A DNA stretch of 64,000 bases, taken from positions 3,208,501 through 3,272,500 of the forward strand of contig NC_023065.1 in the NCBI RefSeq assembly GCF_000513295.1, written 5' to 3'. Shown here one piece after another: positions 9,965 through 20,006 of the stretch. Numbering within the stretch: the first letter of the stretch is position 1; each line of letters opens with the position of its first letter. Below the pieces are notes generated by a model, which saw only the letters and a program-made list of their open reading frames with translations, made no database searches and was not told the origin of the DNA. The translations under genes and the position numbers were made by a program. This DNA is from Magnetospirillum gryphiswaldense MSR-1 v2. Lineage in GTDB: Bacteria > Pseudomonadota > Alphaproteobacteria > Rhodospirillales > Magnetospirillaceae.

Positions 9965-10774
9965 TTAATGGCCGCCCGGAATATCGCGGGTGCGATCATA
10001 ATGCTTGGCGTATTTGGCCGTCACCAGTTCGGTCTTGACCATGACGCAGACATCGGTGGTGTTGAACTGGTGGTCGATGACGGCGCCATCGCCGACAAAG
10101 CCGCCCAGACGCAGATAGCCCTTGATCAAGGGCGGCAACGAGGCCAGCGACCGGCGCGGGTTGAGACTGTCCTTGTCGACCAGATTCATGTCGACATACA
10201 GGGCATCAAGGGCGCGCGGACAAATCTCCGCCGGGGCCAGATGGTAGTGATACAGATAGGACAATTGGGTCGACAATGCCGCCGGGTCGGTGCCGGGCAG
10301 CGAAGCGCAGCCGAACATCAGTTCGATACCGCGATCCCAGACATAATTGGCGATGCCCGACCACATGACCTGCATGGTGGCGCCGGTGCGATAATCCTTA
10401 TCGACGCAGGACCGGCCCAGTTCCATGAACTTGCCGCCCTTGGCCAGGATTTTGGAAATATCGTATTCACTGGCGGTATAGAACTTGCCATGGGCCTCGC
10501 CCACCTCGCGTCGGATCAGGCGATAGGTGCCGACAACCGCCTTGCCGCCGGCACCGCGCGCCGGGTCCAGCACCAGAAGATGGTCGCAGATGGCGTCGAA
10601 GGGATCGAAATCCGAGTGCCGCGCCGCCATTTCCGGCGTCGGCTTGGCCCCCATTTCCTCGTAGAATACGCGATAGCGCAGCGCCTGGGCCGCCAGGATT
10701 TCCTCTTCGTTGGCGGCCAACCGAACCTCAAGGCGCGATCCAGCCGCCTCGACCTCGTTCTCCAGCGAACTCAT
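9965..10774 (-). CDS. GNAT-fold acyl-ACP N-acyltransferase (OlsB-like)
   Basis: This 269-residue protein belongs to the Acetyltransf_5/haemolysin-like family, which includes OlsB, the acyl-ACP:ornithine N-acyltransferase. Visible family features are LRYRVFYEEM near residue 36, a central ELGRSCVDKDYR motif and GCASLPGTDP. The first possible Met is 24 codons upstream, but the chosen ATG has GAGG five to six bases before it and a normal N-terminus. The neighbouring PlsC-like gene makes ornithine-lipid synthesis the best guess; a siderophore or other acylation role is an alternative. Confidence 0.82.
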   Translation of the reverse strand: MSSLENEVEAAGSRLEVRLAANEEEILAAQALRYRVFYEEMGAKPTPEMAARHSDFDPFDAICDHLLVLDPARGAGGKAVVGTYRLIRREVGEAHGKFYTASEYDISKILAKGGKFMELGRSCVDKDYRTGATMQVMWSGIANYVWDRGIELMFGCASLPGTDPAALSTQLSYLYHYHLAPAEICPRALDALYVDMNLVDKDSLNPRRSLASLPPLIKGYLRLGGFVGDGAVIDHQFNTTDVCVMVKTELVTAKYAKHYDRTRDIPGGH

Positions 10775-10826
10775 GTATCCTCGCCTGATTAAATGGCGCC
10801 AAGGAAAAGCCCCAAGCGTTCCTTGG

Positions 10827-11258
10827 CTATTTGTCGTCGGAATCACCGCCGGAAGTCAACGGAACTCCGTACAATTCCAACCGATGCCCAACCAGACGAA
10901 AGCCGTGCTTGCGGGCGATTTCCCGCTGCAGCGCCTCGATCTCGGGGCTGGTGAACTCGATCACCCGGGCCGAGTTGACATCGATCAGGTGATCGTGATG
11001 TTCGCTCGGCGCCTCTTCATAGCGGGCGCGGCCATCGCCGAAATCATGGCGTTCAAGGATACTCTCCTCCTCGAACAGGCGGACGGTGCGATAAACGGTG
11101 GCGATGGAAATGCGCGGGTCCTTGGCGGTGGCGCGGCGGTACACCTCTTCCACGTCCGGGTGATCGGCGGAATCGGACAGCACCTGGGCGATGACCCGAC
11201 GCTGGTCGGTCATCTTCATACCCTTGTCGATGCAACGCTGTTCAATACGCGAAACCAT
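10827..11258 (-). CDS. fur: Fur-family ferric/manganese uptake regulator
   Basis: This 143-residue metal-sensing repressor has a winged-helix N-terminus (MTDQRRVIAQVL; ISIATVYRTVRLFEE) and a C-terminal dimerisation domain with the metal ligands HHDHLIDV. The C-terminal CxxC zinc site of classical Fur is absent, as is usual in alphaproteobacterial Fur/Mur. A second, Irr-type Fur homologue lies at 20.0 kb, so the organism has the two-regulator iron system of its class. The OlsB-like gene begins 53 bases downstream. Confidence 0.9.
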   Translation of the reverse strand: MVSRIEQRCIDKGMKMTDQRRVIAQVLSDSADHPDVEEVYRRATAKDPRISIATVYRTVRLFEEESILERHDFGDGRARYEEAPSEHHDHLIDVNSARVIEFTSPEIEALQREIARKHGFRLVGHRLELYGVPLTSGGDSDDK

Positions 11259-11370
11259 GGCGGCCCTTCGTCAGGATTATCGGACGGGGATCATAAACCA
11301 AAGGCGCCGCAAGCGAAATGCCCGCGGCGCCCATAAAAAATTTATGGTTGAGATCAGACGCGGCAAAAGA

Positions 11371-11793
11371 TCAGGCGCGGCGAACCGGACGCTTGCGCGG
11401 CTTGGTGCCCAGGCCGATCTTCTTGGCCAGCGACGAGCGATGCGCGGCATAGTTGGGGGCGACCATGGGATAATCGGCCGGCAGACCCCAGCGATCGCGG
11501 TATTCTTCCGGACTCATGTTGTAAGCGGTCTTCAGGTGCCGCTTCAGCATCTTCAGCTTCTTGCCGTCTTCCAGGCAGATGATGTAATCGGGATTGACCG
11601 ACTTCTTCACCGCCACCGCCGGCTGCGGACGCTCGGGCGCCGAGGGGGCGCTGCCAACGGAAGCCAGAGTGCGGTAGACTTCATTGATCAGCTGCGGCAG
11701 ATCGGCGACGGCGACGGAATTGTTGGCGACATGCGCGGCCACGATTTCGGTGGTCAGGGACAACAGGTCGCTGGTGTTAGAACGCTCCGACAT
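11371..11793 (-). CDS. mucR: MucR/Ros-family transcriptional regulator
   Basis: This 140-residue regulator has the MucR/Ros zinc-finger region in its C-terminal half (ICLEDGKKLKMLKRHLKTAY from residue 72, then MSPEEYRDRWGLP) and a basic tail (KPRKRPVRRA). The first ligand pair is C73 with an acidic residue rather than two cysteines, as in MucR proteins. Members act as global, H-NS-like repressors of AT-rich promoters in alphaproteobacteria. The gene is divergent from the TusA-like gene, with about 100 bases of AT-richer DNA between them. Confidence 0.9.
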   Translation of the reverse strand: MSERSNTSDLLSLTTEIVAAHVANNSVAVADLPQLINEVYRTLASVGSAPSAPERPQPAVAVKKSVNPDYIICLEDGKKLKMLKRHLKTAYNMSPEEYRDRWGLPADYPMVAPNYAAHRSSLAKKIGLGTKPRKRPVRRA

Positions 11794-11892
11794 TTAAGAG
11801 CATGCCTCCGGTTAAGACGAGTGTCGCTTATATAGTTCTTTCTTCTTTTCACCGCAATAACCATTACCAGCAACCCAAGTGGCGGAAAACGC

Positions 11893-12141
11893 ATGACTGA
11901 ACAAAACAACTACAGCCTTGACATAACTGCCGACGTCTGCCCCATGACCTTCGTCCGCGCCAAATTGCTGATCGAGAAAATGTCCCCCGGACAGCTGGCG
12001 GAAATTCGCCTGAAAGGGATGGAACCTTTGATCAATGTTCCCCGATCCCTGGCAGAACTAGGACACGAAATCGTCAGCATTCAAGCCGAAGACGGCGCGG
12101 CCACCGATGGCCCGCATCGCTTGGTGGTGCGAAAGAAATAA
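11893..12141 (+). CDS. TusA/SirA-family sulfur-carrier protein
   Basis: This 82-residue cytoplasmic protein has the TusA signature: an N-terminal beta strand followed by the invariant Cys-Pro (C16-P17 in ADVCPMTFVRAK). The cysteine carries persulfide sulfur in tRNA thiolation, molybdenum-cofactor or sulfur-oxidation pathways. No tusBCDE or sulfur-oxidation gene lies nearby, so its partner is unknown. It is a single-gene unit divergent from mucR. Confidence 0.85.
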   Translation: MTEQNNYSLDITADVCPMTFVRAKLLIEKMSPGQLAEIRLKGMEPLINVPRSLAELGHEIVSIQAEDGAATDGPHRLVVRKK

Positions 12142-12154
12142 ACACCGCACCGAC

Positions 12155-12168
12155 TTGATGATGATCAA
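12155..12168. promoter_or_regulatory. FNR/Anr-box-like perfect palindrome
   Basis: TTGATGATGATCAA matches the FNR consensus TTGAT-N4-ATCAA exactly. It lies 14 bases past the stop of the TusA-like gene, between two convergent genes, so no promoter is obviously served. It may be functional for an unrecognised transcript or be a chance dyad. Confidence 0.4.
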
Positions 12169-12289
12169 GAAAATACCGGTCCACACCGATTTTACGGCAT
12201 CTCGGTGCTGATTTCCGCACTCCCCCTTTAGCCATACCTTCGCATGACTTCCTGCGCCGGAAGGCGTAATTGTCGCGCCGCAATCGTGA

Positions 12290-12811
12290 TCAGGGCGAGC
12301 CGAAAAGATCACGGGTCAACTGCCCGAGCAGACGGCGGAATCGGGGGTCGTCGACGCCCTCGACCTTGGCCACCCAGCCCTGCACCGACGACAACAGCCC
12401 GGATTTGTCGCAAAACGCCGCTACCGCCGTCACCTTGTCACCAGCCTGGGCAGCGGTGGCGATCTGACCGGCACACAAATCACGCGGATCGGCATTGGCC
12501 GGAGCATTGAAGGCCAGCACGACGCGAAACTCGGGCTTGTCGGCCTGATCGCGCCGGGCGGTGAAGGCCAGTTGCCGACCGACCAGTTGATTGGTCATGG
12601 CCGCCGCCACCTTGTCCTTGAAATCGCCATCACCGCCAAAGGGTTGGCCATGCACGTCCAGCCACAATGGGCCCTGGGCACTGGCATGGACCATGGTGCT
12701 CCACACCGCCGCGCTGCGCCAGCCGCCGGGAATGGTGGCCGGGCCGTCCTCGCAGGCCGAGGTCAGGGCAGCGATTGCCGCAGCACCAAAAGAAACCAAT
12801 CGCTTGAACAT
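12290..12811 (-). CDS. putative secreted lipoprotein of unknown function
   Basis: The product has 173 residues from the chosen ATG (MFKRLVSFGAAAIAALTSAC). The N-terminus is a signal peptide ending in Cys; TSAC is a weak lipobox because Leu is at -4 rather than -3. The mature part contains WLDVHGQPF and two further cysteines that could form a disulfide (DLCAG, AFCDK). I recognise no family. The open frame extends ten codons upstream, but that would put charged residues before the signal peptide. It converges with the TusA-like gene. Confidence 0.72.
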   Translation of the reverse strand: MFKRLVSFGAAAIAALTSACEDGPATIPGGWRSAAVWSTMVHASAQGPLWLDVHGQPFGGDGDFKDKVAAAMTNQLVGRQLAFTARRDQADKPEFRVVLAFNAPANADPRDLCAGQIATAAQAGDKVTAVAAFCDKSGLLSSVQGWVAKVEGVDDPRFRRLLGQLTRDLFGSP

Positions 12812-12985
12812 GCAATCACGCCCTCCGACCGACGCCGGCATGGCGCCTTTAAGAAATATTGTTCAACTATACCGAAAAGATAGGCTCTCGACGCTTAGTT
12901 GCGCACATCGGGTAAAGTCTGTATATTCCGTTGAGCGGCTTATAAACAGCCGCGCACGTGACCAGCAACCCCACTGTAAAGGGCG

Positions 12986-13432
12986 ATGCCTCGGATGTTA
13001 AGGGTGGACGGCAGCAAGGCCCGTGTACTGGTGATCCATCCCAGCGCCCACATGCGCCGCCTGATCATCACGCTGATGGCCGCCCTGGGGGTGAAGTCGT
13101 GCGAGGAGGCCCGCTCCACCGTGCAGGCCATCCCCTTGGTTCTGAAGAATTTACCCAATCTGATCGTCATCGACCTGGGCGGCGATTCCACCGAGGCGCT
13201 GTTGTTCGCCCACCGCCTGCGCCGGGGCGAATTCGGTCATGCGGACACCTCGGTTCTGGGGATCAGCCCCAGCAGCCACCATGCCATGCTGGAACTGGCC
13301 TGGGAAGCGGGGATCAGCGACATGGTCCCGACCCCCATTTCCGCCATCGAAATCATTCAGCGCGCCGGCGCCCTGATCGAGGAAAGCCATCGGCGCAAGC
13401 CGCTTGGCGGCACCCGGTCGGCGGCCGAGTAA
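12986..13432 (+). CDS. degenerate CheY-like receiver-domain protein
   Basis: This 148-residue single-domain protein has a receiver fold: RVLVIHPSAHMRRLI for beta1/alpha1, NLIVIDLGGDS carrying the putative phosphoacceptor Asp, and VLGISPSS for the switch Ser/Thr strand. The acidic pair that binds Mg2+ is replaced (IHPS instead of DD), and the conserved Lys is also missing (VPTPIS). It may be a pseudo-receiver acting by protein contact. An Hpt-domain gene follows within five bases, suggesting a phosphorelay-derived pair. An alternative Met at codon 4 is possible. Confidence 0.78.
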   Translation: MPRMLRVDGSKARVLVIHPSAHMRRLIITLMAALGVKSCEEARSTVQAIPLVLKNLPNLIVIDLGGDSTEALLFAHRLRRGEFGHADTSVLGISPSSHHAMLELAWEAGISDMVPTPISAIEIIQRAGALIEESHRRKPLGGTRSAAE

Positions 13433-13436
13433 GGCG

Positions 13437-13814
13437 ATGGCCGGCGGCGACGCCTTGCCCGATGGCTTGGATTGCGAGGCCCTGGCCCGGGCCGAGGCCG
13501 CCTTGGAAAGCCTGAGCCAGGATTATCCCCGCTGGCTGCGGGCCGATCTTGCCGCCGCCCGCGCCTGTCTGACCCCGTCCCTCGATCCTGACCGGCTTTA
13601 CACCATTCTCCACGATATCAAGGGCCAGGCCACCACCTTCGGCTATCCGTTGATCAGCCGGATCAGCCAGCATCTATGCCGCATGCTGACCGATAAAGCG
13701 CCGCCCCCCGACCACATCATCGCCTTGCTGGACGCCATGGAAAGCGTGGTCGATCATGGCCTGACCGGTGACGGCGGCGCCATGGGCCGTGAATTACTGG
13801 CACGGCTGGATTGA
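13437..13814 (+). CDS. Hpt-domain phosphotransfer protein
   Basis: This 125-residue all-helical protein has a histidine-phosphotransfer motif, LHDIKGQATTFGYPLIS (consensus HxxKG), and the following helix RISQHLCRMLTD. It would shuttle phosphate between a hybrid kinase and a response regulator. The ATG chosen follows the upstream gene by four bases; a TTG at 13404 would overlap that gene. No histidine kinase is encoded nearby, so it is an orphan relay component next to a degenerate receiver. Confidence 0.78.
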   Translation: MAGGDALPDGLDCEALARAEAALESLSQDYPRWLRADLAAARACLTPSLDPDRLYTILHDIKGQATTFGYPLISRISQHLCRMLTDKAPPPDHIIALLDAMESVVDHGLTGDGGAMGRELLARLD

Positions 13815-13870
13815 TCCCCGCGCTAATCCCCCCATACTATTAAGGCGTTTCGTCTTTCGTGGAATTTCCC

Positions 13871-15270
<1,400 letters not shown>

Positions 15271-15274
<4 letters not shown>

Positions 15275-16563
15275 CCAGCCTGTTCGAGCGCCCGCAGGAT
15301 CGCCCGCTGGCCGACCGGCTGCGACCGGCCAGTCTGGATCAGGTGGTCGGTCAGGATCATCTGATCGGCCCCAGCGGGCCTTTGGGCCGCATGCTGGCCG
15401 CCGGACGGCTGACCAGCATCATCCTGTGGGGGCCGCCGGGCTGCGGCAAGACCACCATCGCCCGCCTGCTGGCCGACCGCACCGATCTGCATTTCGAGCC
15501 GCTGAGTGCGGTATTTTCCGGCGTCGCCGATCTGCGCAAGGTGTTCGACGCCGCCGGCAAACGCAAGGAAGCCGGGCGCGGCACGCTGTTGTTCGTGGAT
15601 GAGATCCACCGCTTCAACCGCGCCCAGCAGGACGGCTTTCTCCCCTTCGTCGAGAACGGCACGGTGGTGCTGGTCGGCGCCACCACCGAAAACCCGAGTT
15701 TCGAGCTGAACGGCGCCTTGCTGTCGCGTGCCCAAGTGCTGGTGTTGAAACGCCTGGACGACGACGCCCTCGACGCCCTGATCACCCGAGCCGAGGCGGA
15801 ATTGGGCCGCCCCCTGCCGCTGGCCGAGGATTCGCGGGCGGCGCTAAAGGCCATGGCCGACGGCGATGGCCGTTATTTCCTCAACCTGATCGAGGCGTTG
15901 TCCATCCTGCCCTCCGAGCCGGCGCTGGATTCCGCCCAATTGGCCAAGGTGGTGCAGCAGCGCGCACCGGCCTATGACAAGGACCGCGAGGGCCATTACA
16001 ACCTGATCAGCGCCCTGCATAAATCCCTGCGCGGCTCCGACACCGACGCGGCGCTTTATTGGATGGCCCGCATGCTGGAGGGCGGCGAGGACCCGGCCTA
16101 TATCTGTCGCCGCCTGACCCGCTTCGCCGTCGAGGATATCGGTCTGGCCGATCCCAACGCGGCGGTGCAGGCTCTGGCCGCCTGGGACATCTTCGAGCGC
16201 CTGGGCAGCCCGGAAGGCGAATTGGCCATCGCCCAATTGGTGGTCTATCTGGGTACCGCGCCCAAATCCAATGCCGCCTACACCGCCTATAAGGCGGCAC
16301 GCAAAGCGGCCAAACAGACCGGCAGCCTGATGCCGCCCATGCATATCCTGAACGCGCCGACGCGGATGATGAAGGATCTGGGCTACGGCAAGGATTATCA
16401 ATACGACCACGATCAGGCCGACGGCTTTTCCGGCCAGAACTACTTCCCCGACGGCATGGCCCGCCAGCGCTTCTACGATCCGCCGGAACGCGGCTTCGAG
16501 CGCGAGGTGCGCAAGCGCCTGGAATACTGGGACCGCTTGCGGGCCAAAAAGCAGAACAGCTGA
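15271..16563 (+). CDS. rarA: replication-associated recombination protein A
   Basis: RarA (MgsA) is an AAA+ ATPase of the clamp-loader group that acts at stalled replication forks. The 430-residue protein has N-terminal RPLADRLRPASLDQVVGQ, Walker A GPPGCGKT (54-61), Walker B LLFVDEIH (106-113), and the C-terminal domain with the KSNAAY and YKYPHD-like (YQYDHDQADGFSGQNYFPD) regions. The start is GTG, overlapping the degP stop (GTGA); the frame is open upstream inside degP but not coding there. Confidence 0.94.
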
Positions 16564-16714
16564 TTTGGCATTATTCTAAATTGGCTAAATCACTGTAAAA
16601 CATTGATTCAGCATTGATTTGGATGGCCTTTTAGAACGTGTCCATTTGTGAAGGATAATTAAGCCAGCGCATGATCTTGACGTTGAAAACGCAAGTTCCT
16701 TAGGGGGAAATCCC

Positions 16715-17701
16715 ATGCGCTCTCTGATTCTGATTGCCACCGCAATCACCCTGTCGGCTACCGCCGCCTTCGCCGCCGACGAGCCGATCTCGCCGATCCA
16801 GCCGGCCAAGATCGCCAATCCGGCCATGGTCGAACTGGGCAAGAAGCTGTTTTTCGATCCGCGCCTGTCCAAGTCGGGCTTCATCTCGTGCAATTCGTGC
16901 CACAACCTGTCCATGGGCGGCACCGACAATCTGAAGACTTCCATCGGCCATAACTGGCAGAAAGGTCCGATCAACGCCCCGACCGTGCTCAATTCCAGCC
17001 TCAATCTGGCCCAGTTCTGGGATGGTCGCGCCCTGACCCTGCAAGACCAGGCCGGCGGCCCCATCGCCAATCCGGGCGAGATGGCTTCGACCCACACCCT
17101 GGCGCTGTCGGTGCTGCAATCGATCCCGGCCTATGTGGCTGAGTACAAGAAGGTGTTCGGCTCCGACAAGGTCAGCGTCGACGGCGTGACCAAGGCCATC
17201 GCCGCCTTCGAGGAAACCCTGGTCACCCCCAATTCCCGCTTCGACAAGTGGCTCAAGGGCGACAAGAAGGCTTTGACCGCCCAGGAACTGGCCGGCTACG
17301 AGTTGTTCAAGGATTCGGGCTGCACCGCCTGCCATAACGGCGCCGCCGCCGGCGGCAACACCTATCAGAAGATGGGCGTGGTCGAACCCTACAAGGCCAG
17401 CAGCCCGGCGGAAGGCCGCGTCGCCGTCACCAAGGACGAAGCCGATCGCTTCTACTTCAAGGTGCCGACATTGCGTAACGTCGAGATGACCTATCCCTAC
17501 TTCCACGACGGCGAAGCCGCCACCTTGGCCAGCGCCGTCGACACCATGGGCCGCATCCAGTTGGGCAAGAAGTTCAGCACGGAAGAAAACGACAAGATCG
17601 TCGCCTTCCTGAAGTCGCTGACCGGCGACCAGCCCGACTTCAAGCTGCCGATCCTGCCGCCGTCCACCGATTCGACCCCGCAGCCGAAGCCCTTCGACTA
17701 G
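16715..17701 (+). CDS. di-haem cytochrome c peroxidase (CcpA/MauG family)
   Basis: This 328-residue periplasmic enzyme has a signal peptide ending AFA (residue 20) and two haem-c sites, C59NSCH63 and C203TACH207, arranged as in bacterial cytochrome c peroxidases, which reduce H2O2 with electrons from c-type cytochromes. The high-potential Met-ligand region and PYFHDG motif near the C-terminus are present. Its TAG stop is a hybrid: TA is the target duplication of the IS630 copy and G is the first base of the IS. The empty-site reconstruction gives TAA, so the protein is unchanged. The insertion now separates it from the pentahaem cytochrome gene. Confidence 0.92.
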   Translation: MRSLILIATAITLSATAAFAADEPISPIQPAKIANPAMVELGKKLFFDPRLSKSGFISCNSCHNLSMGGTDNLKTSIGHNWQKGPINAPTVLNSSLNLAQFWDGRALTLQDQAGGPIANPGEMASTHTLALSVLQSIPAYVAEYKKVFGSDKVSVDGVTKAIAAFEETLVTPNSRFDKWLKGDKKALTAQELAGYELFKDSGCTACHNGAAAGGNTYQKMGVVEPYKASSPAEGRVAVTKDEADRFYFKVPTLRNVEMTYPYFHDGEAATLASAVDTMGRIQLGKKFSTEENDKIVAFLKSLTGDQPDFKLPILPPSTDSTPQPKPFD

Positions 17702-18766
17702 AGCGGTTTCACGCCGAGCGGAATCGGTAGAGGATTCCCCCTGAGGTCATTTTGTGATTCAACATCTTCGGTAACAACGCTCCCGAGGATGATGCGATGA
17801 CGTGGCGCTCAGGGCAGTCCTATTCTCAGGACTTGCGCGATAGAGTTTTGGCGGCTGTGGACAGCGGCATGAGCGCCTACGAGGTGGCGCCGCTGTTCCG
17901 GGTGAGCGTTTCGTACATCTACAAGGCCCAAGGCCGCCGCCGGGCCACCGGCGAGACGACGGTGAAGCCACGGCCTGGGCGGCCAGGACAGAAGCTGGCG
18001 GCTCACCTTGAGGCGTTGCAGGCGCAGATCAAGGTCGAGCCCGATGCCACGCTGGCTGAGTTGCGCGCCTGGGTTCTGGCCGAATTGGGCGTGTCGATCA
18101 GCGTCGGCGGCCTGTGGAACACGCTTGAGCGGCTCGACCTCAGTCTGAAAAAAAGAGTGCGCATGCTGCCGAGCAGGAACGTCCCGACGTAGCCGAAGGA
18201 CGCATCGCCTGGCGAGCCGAGCAGCCGGCGCTGGACCCAACCCGCTTGGTCTTCCTTGATGAAACCGGGGCATCGACCAACATGACCCGGCGCTACGGAC
18301 GGGCGCCGCGCGGTCAGCGGCTGCTGGCTGCGGTGCCGCACGGTCATTGGAAAATGACCACCTTCGTCGGGGCGCTCCGGCATGACGGAATCTCCGCCCC
18401 CTTCGTCATCGACAAGGCGATGAATGGCGCGATCTTCCTGGCCTATGTCGAGCAGGTCCTGGCTCCGACCTTGCGGCCCGGCGACATCGTCGTAATGGAC
18501 AATCTGCCCGCCCACAAGGTGGCAGGGGTCAAGCAACTCATCGAAGCCCGAGGGGCCACCCTGCGGTATCTGCCGCCCTACTCCCCAGACCTCAATCCCA
18601 TCGAGCTCGCCTTCGCCAAGCTCAAGAGCCTGCTGCGAAAGGCGCAAGCCCGCACCATCAACACCTTATGGGACGTGATCGGAAAACTCATCGACCTGTT
18701 TCCGCCCGAGGAATGCGCCAATTTCTTCGCCCACGACGGATATGGACGCTCGATGTGAAAATGCTC
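17701..18766 (+). mobile_element. IS630-family insertion sequence, copy 1
   Basis: The element is 1066 bp, flanked by the TA dinucleotides 17699-17700 and 18767-18768 expected of IS630 elements. Imperfect terminal repeats share GAGC..TTTCAC..CGAGCG: left end GAGCGGTTTCACGCCGAGCG, right end (reverse complement) GAGCATTTTCACATCGAGCG. It encodes a two-frame transposase. Same-length copies with the same predicted proteins lie at 36619-37684 and 60475-61540. The target reads GAC-TA-AG. Confidence 0.95.
17797..18758 (+). CDS. IS630 transposase made by -1 frameshifting (orfA/orfB), copy 1
   Basis: orfA (17797-18192, 131 residues) carries the helix-turn-helix ([29 protein letters not shown]). orfB is in the -1 frame and runs to 18758 with the catalytic DDE residues: Asp in [10 protein letters not shown], Asp in [11 protein letters not shown], Glu in [16 protein letters not shown] seven-A slippery stretch (A-AAA-AAG, 18148-18155) sits in the overlap. 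A -1 shift there gives [19 protein letters not shown], the sequence usual for intact IS630 transposases. The fusion would be about 320 residues. All three copies share this layout, so it is programmed rather than decay. Confidence 0.9.
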
Positions 18767-18844
18767 TAAGCGAGAGCGGATGAACCAAGGGGCCGGGCGA
18801 CAGCGATGTCGTCCGGCCCATCGTTTGCCAAGAGGGGCGATGCC

Positions 18845-19954
18845 GTGAAGAAATGGGTATTGATCGGCTTGGCCGGCATGGTGGCGGGAGTGATCGGCTG
18901 GGGCGGCTTCAACACCGCGCTGGAAGCCACCAATTCCATGGCGTTTTGCATCTCGTGCCACGAGATGCGCGACACCGTCTATGTGGAATACCAGCAATCC
19001 CCCCATTTCCAGAATCCGTCCGGGGTGCGCGCCACCTGCCCCGATTGCCACGTGCCGCGCGATTGGTCGCACAAGCTGATCCGCAAGATCCAGGCCAGCG
19101 GCGAGTTGTTCCATTGGGCCGCCGGTTCCATCGACACGGCGGAAAAGTTCGAGGCCAAGCGCCATACCCTGGCGCGGCGCGAATGGGAGCGCATGCGCGC
19201 CAACGACTCACGCGAGTGCCGCAATTGCCATTCCTTCGAGGCCATGGCCTTCCACAAGCAATCCATCAGGGCATCCCGCGCCATGCGCGACGCCGCCAAG
19301 GACGGCAAGACCTGCATCGACTGCCACAAGGCCGTCGCCCATAAAATGCCCGACGTCACCGCCACCCACCGCCGCCTGTTGGCGGACTTGAAGGCGGAGG
19401 CCGCGATCATCCGCCCCAGCCCCGGCGATCATGTCGTCGCCCTGGACAACCTGCCCCTGCGCCCCAGCCCCGAATCAGAGGCCGAAGGTGAACTGGCGGC
19501 AGGCCACCTTGTCCGCGTGCTGACGGTAGAGGGCGATTTCGCCCGTATCGAGATCACCGGTTGGCAGCGCGAGGGAACGACAGCATTGCTTTACGCCCGT
19601 CAGGGCAAGCGCATCACCCTGGCCAGCCTGAGCGAGACGGCATTGCCCCGCCGGCAAATCCTGGGCAGCGTCGAGGATGCCGAGAGCGGCCAGGTTTGGA
19701 CCGAGACACGCTTGCTGGCCTGGGTGCCCATGGGCGCATTCCTGCGCGAGACCGCACCGCTTTGGGATTACGCCGAGCGCATGGCCAAGGACAATTGCAC
19801 CTTATGCCACGCGCAAAAGCCCGCCGCTGGCTATGGCGCCGATGACTGGATCGGCCACATCAATTCCATGAAACGCCTGACCCCGCTGACCGAGGCCGAA
19901 GCCGGTTTGCTGCTGACCTATCTGCAAGGCCGGGCCAAGGACGGGGCGCGGTAA
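18845..19954 (+). CDS. membrane-anchored pentahaem cytochrome c (NapC/NirT-TorC type)
   Basis: This 369-residue protein has one N-terminal membrane anchor (about residues 5-22), a NapC/NirT tetrahaem domain with C35ISCH, C65PDCH, C125RNCH and C157IDCH, an SH3-like middle region (about 195-300), and a fifth haem site C318TLCH near the C-terminus. That is the TorC/TorY layout, which takes quinol electrons to a periplasmic reductase. No TorA-like reductase is adjacent; the gene upstream is a di-haem peroxidase, so peroxide may be the electron sink. The GTG start follows AGAGGGG; an in-frame ATG at 18806 is possible. Confidence 0.86.
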   Translation: MKKWVLIGLAGMVAGVIGWGGFNTALEATNSMAFCISCHEMRDTVYVEYQQSPHFQNPSGVRATCPDCHVPRDWSHKLIRKIQASGELFHWAAGSIDTAEKFEAKRHTLARREWERMRANDSRECRNCHSFEAMAFHKQSIRASRAMRDAAKDGKTCIDCHKAVAHKMPDVTATHRRLLADLKAEAAIIRPSPGDHVVALDNLPLRPSPESEAEGELAAGHLVRVLTVEGDFARIEITGWQREGTTALLYARQGKRITLASLSETALPRRQILGSVEDAESGQVWTETRLLAWVPMGAFLRETAPLWDYAERMAKDNCTLCHAQKPAAGYGADDWIGHINSMKRLTPLTEAEAGLLLTYLQGRAKDGAR

Positions 19955-20006
19955 GGAAACGGAGCGGAGATGATCCGAACCGCTTCCGCCAACGCGCCCC
20001 ATATCC

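Noticed and set aside
17797-18758. IS630 transposase as a pseudogene broken by a frameshift
   Set aside because: All three copies have the same two-frame layout and a canonical A-AAA-AAG slip site, so programmed frameshifting is the better reading.
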